DNA of 64,000 nt. Source: DASZRZ01 sp963732925 (GTDB lineage: Bacteria > Acidobacteriota > Terriglobia > Terriglobales > Acidobacteriaceae). Below the pieces are notes generated by a model. That model was not told the DNA's origin and did no database searches. It saw only the letters and a list, made by a program, of their open reading frames with translations. The stretch lies in the NCBI GenBank assembly GCA_963732925.1, contig CAVTBJ010000012.1:372001-436000 (forward strand). Reading direction: 5' to 3'. Positions 60,313 through 64,000 of this stretch are shown here, one piece after another. The position numbers and the translations under genes are program-made. The stretch's first letter is position 1. The number at the start of each line of letters is the position of its first letter.

Positions 60313-61938
60313 TTAATCGATTGATCCTCGGAGATCTGTGCCGAGCAGGCGCATGCGTTCCTGCTGAAGGCCTTCCCGCTCGGCCGCGATTCGCTGCTCG
60401 GGCCAGCCCAGGGCGCGACCAATGCGCTCTGCAGCGGTGCGGGTCGAGGCTTCGGACCACCGTGCGTTGAGCGCGACAGGCACGCGGCGCAGCAGGATGT
60501 CCGCGAGAGTCAGGGCGTGCTCGTGCTGAACGGAATATGCCGCCTCGGCGACGATGTGGTCCGCGTGCTCGCACAAAGGAAGCTTCATCTCCGAAGAAGA
60601 GGCCGCCAGTTGCGCGACGGCTGCGGCCTGGGAACCGAACCATTCGAGGACGGCAAGGGCAGATGCTCGAGGGATGGCCGCCGAGTGTTCGATCTGGGCC
60701 GCGTACTGCTGGCGCGCGGCTTCGAAATCGGCGTCCGGCGGAAGAGTGACGGTTGCGGCCTCGGGGACGCTGAATCCCAGCTTTCGGGCACACTCGCGGC
60801 CCACGCGAGCCGCGGTGGTGAGCTTGCCTCCCACCAGGGAAAGCATTCCTGCGGTGCCGTCGGCGGCGTGATCGTGCCAGATATGCCGCCGGGTAATGGC
60901 CCCGGCCTGCCTGCCGGGGGAAAAAGGAAGCGGGCGCACGCCGCTGAACGTAAACAAAATATCGCTTCGCGATACGTTTATGCAGGGTAGGATTCGGCGA
61001 ACCGAAGCCAGCAGGTAGTCGATCTCGGCGGTGGAAGGCGCGGCCGTGTCCGGATCGCCGGGATGGGGAACCTCGGTCGTGCCCACGAGAAGCTGATGGT
61101 TCCAGGGAATCACGAAGAATGGGCGTCCGTCGGCGGCTTCGCTGTAGACGGCGGAAGCGGGCATCTGTGGCAGGGCCGGCAGGACAATATGCGATCCGCG
61201 CACGCCTCCGATGAGCGGAGTTGACGTGCTGAGGCTGGCCGCGGCGCAGACGCCATCGACCCAGGGGCCGGAGGCATTGATCACCCAATCGCAGGAGACG
61301 CGATATTCCTGCAGCGTCCGACGGTCACGGAGGCGGACTCCTGCGACGCGTCCGTTGCGACTTTCCACTGCCAGGGCTTCGGTGTAGTTGCGCACCACTG
61401 CACCCAGGGTGGCGGCCTCGGCGGTCCACTCCGCTACCAAGCGCTCGGGGAACTCGCACTGCGCGTCTTCGTAGTCGAACAGACTCCAGCGGGTACCTCG
61501 ATCGAGCAGGCGTTCCAGTTGCACCCGGTCCTGGGAAGCGTCTCGATTGGGCGAGGAATGCGACATGCGGCGGTAGAGCCAGAGGCCGGCGCGGACCGCC
61601 AGCGCGCTATGCCGTCCGTCGCCGTTCAGGGCCAGCAGGAAGCGCAGCGGGCGCACCAGGTGCGGGCGCTCGGCGAGCAAGCGGTCGCGCTCCTCGAGGG
61701 ATTCGCGCACCAGGCTGAACTCGGCGTGTTCCAGGTAGCGCAGGCCGCCGTGAATGATGCGGGTGGAGCGGCTGGTGGTGCCGGAAGCGAAGTCGTGGCG
61801 CTCCGCCAGTAGGGTGGGGGCGCCGGCGCGGGCACACTCGCGGGCAATGGCCACGCCGTTGATGCCGCCGCCAATCACGACCACCTGGAAGTGATTCCCC
61901 TGGAGCGCGGGACGGAGATTCGAGCTGTTCGAGATCAT
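60313..61938 (-). CDS. glpD: Glycerol-3-phosphate dehydrogenase (FAD-dependent)
   Basis: Membrane-associated oxidation of glycerol 3-phosphate to DHAP. The 541 residues start near VVIGGGINGVAIARECARAG (FAD motif), ERHDFASGTTSRSTRIIHGG, LRYLEHAEFSLVRESLEERD, and contain VINASGPWVDGVCAAA, RGSHIVLP, IPWNHQLLVGTTE and FTFSGVRPL. The C-terminal DAO_C-like domain starts at about residue 400. Intact frame. It is convergent with the bactofilin-linked gene. Confidence 0.95.
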   Translation of the reverse strand: MISNSSNLRPALQGNHFQVVVIGGGINGVAIARECARAGAPTLLAERHDFASGTTSRSTRIIHGGLRYLEHAEFSLVRESLEERDRLLAERPHLVRPLRFLLALNGDGRHSALAVRAGLWLYRRMSHSSPNRDASQDRVQLERLLDRGTRWSLFDYEDAQCEFPERLVAEWTAEAATLGAVVRNYTEALAVESRNGRVAGVRLRDRRTLQEYRVSCDWVINASGPWVDGVCAAASLSTSTPLIGGVRGSHIVLPALPQMPASAVYSEAADGRPFFVIPWNHQLLVGTTEVPHPGDPDTAAPSTAEIDYLLASVRRILPCINVSRSDILFTFSGVRPLPFSPGRQAGAITRRHIWHDHAADGTAGMLSLVGGKLTTAARVGRECARKLGFSVPEAATVTLPPDADFEAARQQYAAQIEHSAAIPRASALAVLEWFGSQAAAVAQLAASSSEMKLPLCEHADHIVAEAAYSVQHEHALTLADILLRRVPVALNARWSEASTRTAAERIGRALGWPEQRIAAEREGLQQERMRLLGTDLRGSID

Positions 61939-62033
61939 AGAGGCGGCTGCGATGTTGTCACTTCACGCTGAAACCGCTGGTTGCGCAAGGCTGCAGTTTG
62001 GCAACCCCCCGCGCCTCGGCTACAGTAGATGCG

Positions 62034-62939
62034 ATGCCGACAACAGGTGAGCGATTCGAGCGTGCGGTGAACATCATGGCGCGGCTGCGGGCTCCGGGCG
62101 GCTGTCCGTGGGACCGGGAACAGACCTTCGATTCCATCAAGCCTTATACGGTGGAAGAAACCTACGAAGTGCTGGAGGCAATTGACCAGCGCGACTGGGA
62201 AGAGTTGCCGGGCGAGTTGGGCGATCTGCTGTTGCAGGTCCTGTTCTATTCCGAGATGGCGCGGGAGGCTGGCCACTTTGGCATCGACGATGTCCTGGAG
62301 CGGCTTTCCAGCAAGCTGGTGCACCGGCATCCGCACGTGTTCGGCGAGGTGGAGGCGCGAACGTCTGCCGAGGTGGTTCGTAATTGGGAAAAGCTGAAGG
62401 AGGAAGAGAAAGAGAAGAGGAAACGGCAGGAAGCTGGTGGCGGTGACGTCAAGAACGAAGCGGCTAAGGCTTCGCTGCTGGACGGCGTTTCTCCGGCGAT
62501 GCCGGCACTGCTGGAGGCGCGCAAGCTTAGCTCGCGCGCTGCGGATGCCGGCTTCGACTGGCCGGAGATCGGTGGCCTGCTGGAGAAGCTTCACGAGGAA
62601 ACCGAGGAGCTGCGGCAGAACTTGAAAGACTGGCCCGAGCCCGGGCCTCGACCCAATGCGCGTGGCGCGGCGGCCGGCGCGGACGGCAAAATTTCTGAGG
62701 AGTTGCGGGCGCGGCTGGAGGACGAGGTCGGCGACCTGTTCTTCACGCTGGTAAACATTGCGCGCTATCTCTCGCTGGACGCGGAGTCGGCGTTACGCCG
62801 CACGAACCGCAAGTTCCGCCGCCGTTTCCGGCAAATGGAAGAGGCATTGCGCGAACAGGGACGACCGGTTCCGGGAGCGTCGCTGGAGGAGATGGAACAG
62901 CTGTGGCAGGAGTCGAAGCGAGGAGAAAGCGGGCAGTGA
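62034..62939 (+). CDS. mazG: Nucleoside triphosphate pyrophosphohydrolase MazG
   Basis: Hydrolyses non-canonical or excess NTPs to NMPs. From ATG 62034: RFERAVNIMARLRAPGGCPWDREQ, then the metal-binding EETYEVLEAI and GELGDLLLQVLFYS of the first MazG domain, and KLHEETEEL, LEDEVGDLFFTLVNIARYLS of the second. A charged linker (EEEKEKRKRQEAGG) sits near the middle. About 301 residues. An upstream GTG at 61998 is possible. Its stop overlaps the GTG of the next gene. Confidence 0.93.
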   Translation: MPTTGERFERAVNIMARLRAPGGCPWDREQTFDSIKPYTVEETYEVLEAIDQRDWEELPGELGDLLLQVLFYSEMAREAGHFGIDDVLERLSSKLVHRHPHVFGEVEARTSAEVVRNWEKLKEEEKEKRKRQEAGGGDVKNEAAKASLLDGVSPAMPALLEARKLSSRAADAGFDWPEIGGLLEKLHEETEELRQNLKDWPEPGPRPNARGAAAGADGKISEELRARLEDEVGDLFFTLVNIARYLSLDAESALRRTNRKFRRRFRQMEEALREQGRPVPGASLEEMEQLWQESKRGESGQ

Positions 62940-63688
62940 GCGACGAGGTGGCGATCCGCAGTTGCCAGTCTCTGCGGGAACTGGAACAGTGCATGGCGCT
63001 GCAGAAGGAGACTTGGGGCTTCTCCGATGCGGAACTGGTACCGCTGCGGATGTTTGTGGTGGCGCAGAAGATCGGGGGACAGGTGCTGGGGGCGTTTGCC
63101 AGACAAGAGTTGTTGGGCTACGCGCTGGCATTTCCGGGGTGGCGCGACGGGCTTCCTTATCTGCACTCGCACATGCTGGCCGTGCGGGCCGGGCAGCAGA
63201 ATTCCGGCCTGGGGCGGCAGATCAAGCTGTACCAGCGGGAGGATGCCCTGGCACGCGGTTATGAGCTGATGGAATGGACCTTCGATCCGCTGGAAATCAA
63301 GAACGCGTTCTTCAATCTGACCCGCCTGGGAGCGATTGCGCGCCGCTATAACGAGAACCAATATGGGCTGACTTCATCGCCGTTGCAGGGAGGGCTGCCG
63401 ACAGACCGCGTGGTCGCCGAGTGGTGGCTGCGCTCGCGCCGGGTACAACGGCTGCTGGAAAGCGGCACGCTGCCCGAGTACGAAGTGGAAGCGCGGGTGA
63501 CCGTGCCGGCAGAGGTTTACGAATGGAAGGGCTCTCCGGCGGACCGGCACAAGGCACTGGAGGTGCAGACGCGCAACCGCGAGCAGTTGCAGAAGGCGTT
63601 TTCCGCTGGACTGTCGGCGGTGGGGTACGAGCGCGACGGACAGGGAAATGGGACGTTTTTGCTGGCGAGGTGGAGGGAAGAAGTCTGA
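62936..63688 (+). CDS. GNAT-superfamily acetyltransferase-like protein (COG3375-type)
   Basis: 250 residues from GTG 62936, which shares GTGA with the mazG stop. An in-frame start at 62903 would overlap mazG more. Family blocks: EVAIRSCQSLRELEQCMALQ, TWGFSDAELVPLRMFVVAQKIGG, GYALAFPGWRDGLPYLHSHM, GLGRQIKLYQREDALARGYE, WTFDPLEIKNAFFNLTRLGA and EWWLRSRRVQRLLES, typical of the COG3375 group, whose substrate is unknown. Translational coupling to mazG likely. Confidence 0.83.
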   Translation: MSDEVAIRSCQSLRELEQCMALQKETWGFSDAELVPLRMFVVAQKIGGQVLGAFARQELLGYALAFPGWRDGLPYLHSHMLAVRAGQQNSGLGRQIKLYQREDALARGYELMEWTFDPLEIKNAFFNLTRLGAIARRYNENQYGLTSSPLQGGLPTDRVVAEWWLRSRRVQRLLESGTLPEYEVEARVTVPAEVYEWKGSPADRHKALEVQTRNREQLQKAFSAGLSAVGYERDGQGNGTFLLARWREEV

Positions 63689-63813
63689 GCGGGAACTTGG
63701 CTCATTTTGGCGGCAGTGTTCTCGACTCGCCCGACGTAATCGCGCAACTCGGAGGCCGGCTCAGGCCCAGAGGGTGCACCCGGCGCTGTTACAATCACAT
63801 CTAAGAAACGATC

Positions 63814-64000
63814 ATGTTGCAGCGTCTGCGTCCCCTGTTTCCGTATCTGAAGAGGTACCGCCGAGGGTACATTTTCGGTACGTTTGCCACGCTGCTGAAC
63901 AATGGCGTCTGGATCCTGTTTCCGCTGATCATCCGGCGGGCGATTGACGATCTCAACACGGGCGTCTCCCGCGGCAAGCTCATCTACTACGCGGGACTGC
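63814..64000 (+). CDS. ABC transporter (exporter type), N-terminal fragment
   Basis: Open from ATG 63814 to the window end without a stop. LQRLRPLFPYLKRYRRGYIF, TFATLLNNGVWILFPLIIRRAIDDL and RGKLIYYAGL form an amphipathic start and first membrane helices of an ABC exporter permease domain, in which the ATPase half would follow. Only 62 residues are visible; drug/lipid exporter type is a guess from this pattern. Confidence 0.75.
   Translation, partial: MLQRLRPLFPYLKRYRRGYIFGTFATLLNNGVWILFPLIIRRAIDDLNTGVSRGKLIYYAGL

Noticed and set aside
16320..63813. Insertion sequence, prophage, toxin-antitoxin or defence island
   Set aside because: No transposase, integrase, phage structural or defence gene was recognised; HNH and PNK-like proteins stand alone.

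Overview
The window reads as chromosomal DNA of a GC-rich, Gram-negative-type bacterium. The best guess is an Acidobacteriota member (Terriglobia/Koribacter-like). This is inferred from the gene complement (DUF6677 membrane protein, OPT transporter, bactofilin plus methyltransferase, ECF sigma/anti-sigma/Spy-type operon) and from the style of the intergenic repeats; no 16S is present. It is almost entirely housekeeping and single-gene accessory content. I see no phage, transposase, CRISPR array or obvious defence system.

Layout. 1-15.4 kb holds the S10-spc-alpha ribosomal super-operon, entered inside rplB: rplB rpsS rplV rpsC rplP rpmC rpsQ rplN rplX rplE rpsN rpsH rplF rplR rpsE rpmD rplO secY adk map infA rpmJ rpsM rpsK rpsD rpoA rplQ. 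15.6-20 kb has a Spy-like periplasmic protein, an MFS permease, a VanZ-like protein and guaB. 20.4-29.1 kb is the rimP-nusA-infB-ylxP-rbfA-nrnA translation/transcription cluster, with a secreted VOC protein inserted and a hairpin leader in front of rimP. 29.3-44.4 kb has an ArnT-type glycosyltransferase, GNAT, DUF6677, M24 peptidase, TonB-type protein, MFS, DUF167, yggS, OPT transporter, comF, HNH nuclease, a kinase-like protein and tRNA-His. 45-48.3 kb is gapA-pgk-tpiA (minus strand). 48.5-57.2 kb has a polynucleotide-kinase-like protein with a long Arg/Gly-rich arm, a Tyr/Gly-repeat exported protein, UDP-xylose synthase, a methyltransferase, a zinc ribbon/ferredoxin pair, a TPR protein, purQ and the ECF sigma operon. 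57.5-64 kb has an exported protein, bactofilin and methyltransferase, glpD, mazG and GNAT, and the start of an ABC exporter.

Two signals run through the whole window. First, many conserved genes (rplV, rplF, map, nusA, infB, gapA, yggS, OPT and others) carry single-base frame breaks. Most look like one extra base, so sequencing or assembly error is much more likely than real mutation; one of them creates a false rplV-rpsC fusion. Second, the intergenic DNA is full of short dispersed repeats of several families. These include a palindromic family whose stems change in a compensatory way between copies, and AATTG-rich spacers inside the ribosomal operon. The most interesting leads are that hairpin family, the Arg/Gly-armed kinase, the sigma/anti-sigma/Spy-like operon, and two structured intergenic regions (43.2 and 58.5 kb) that I cannot assign to a known RNA class.
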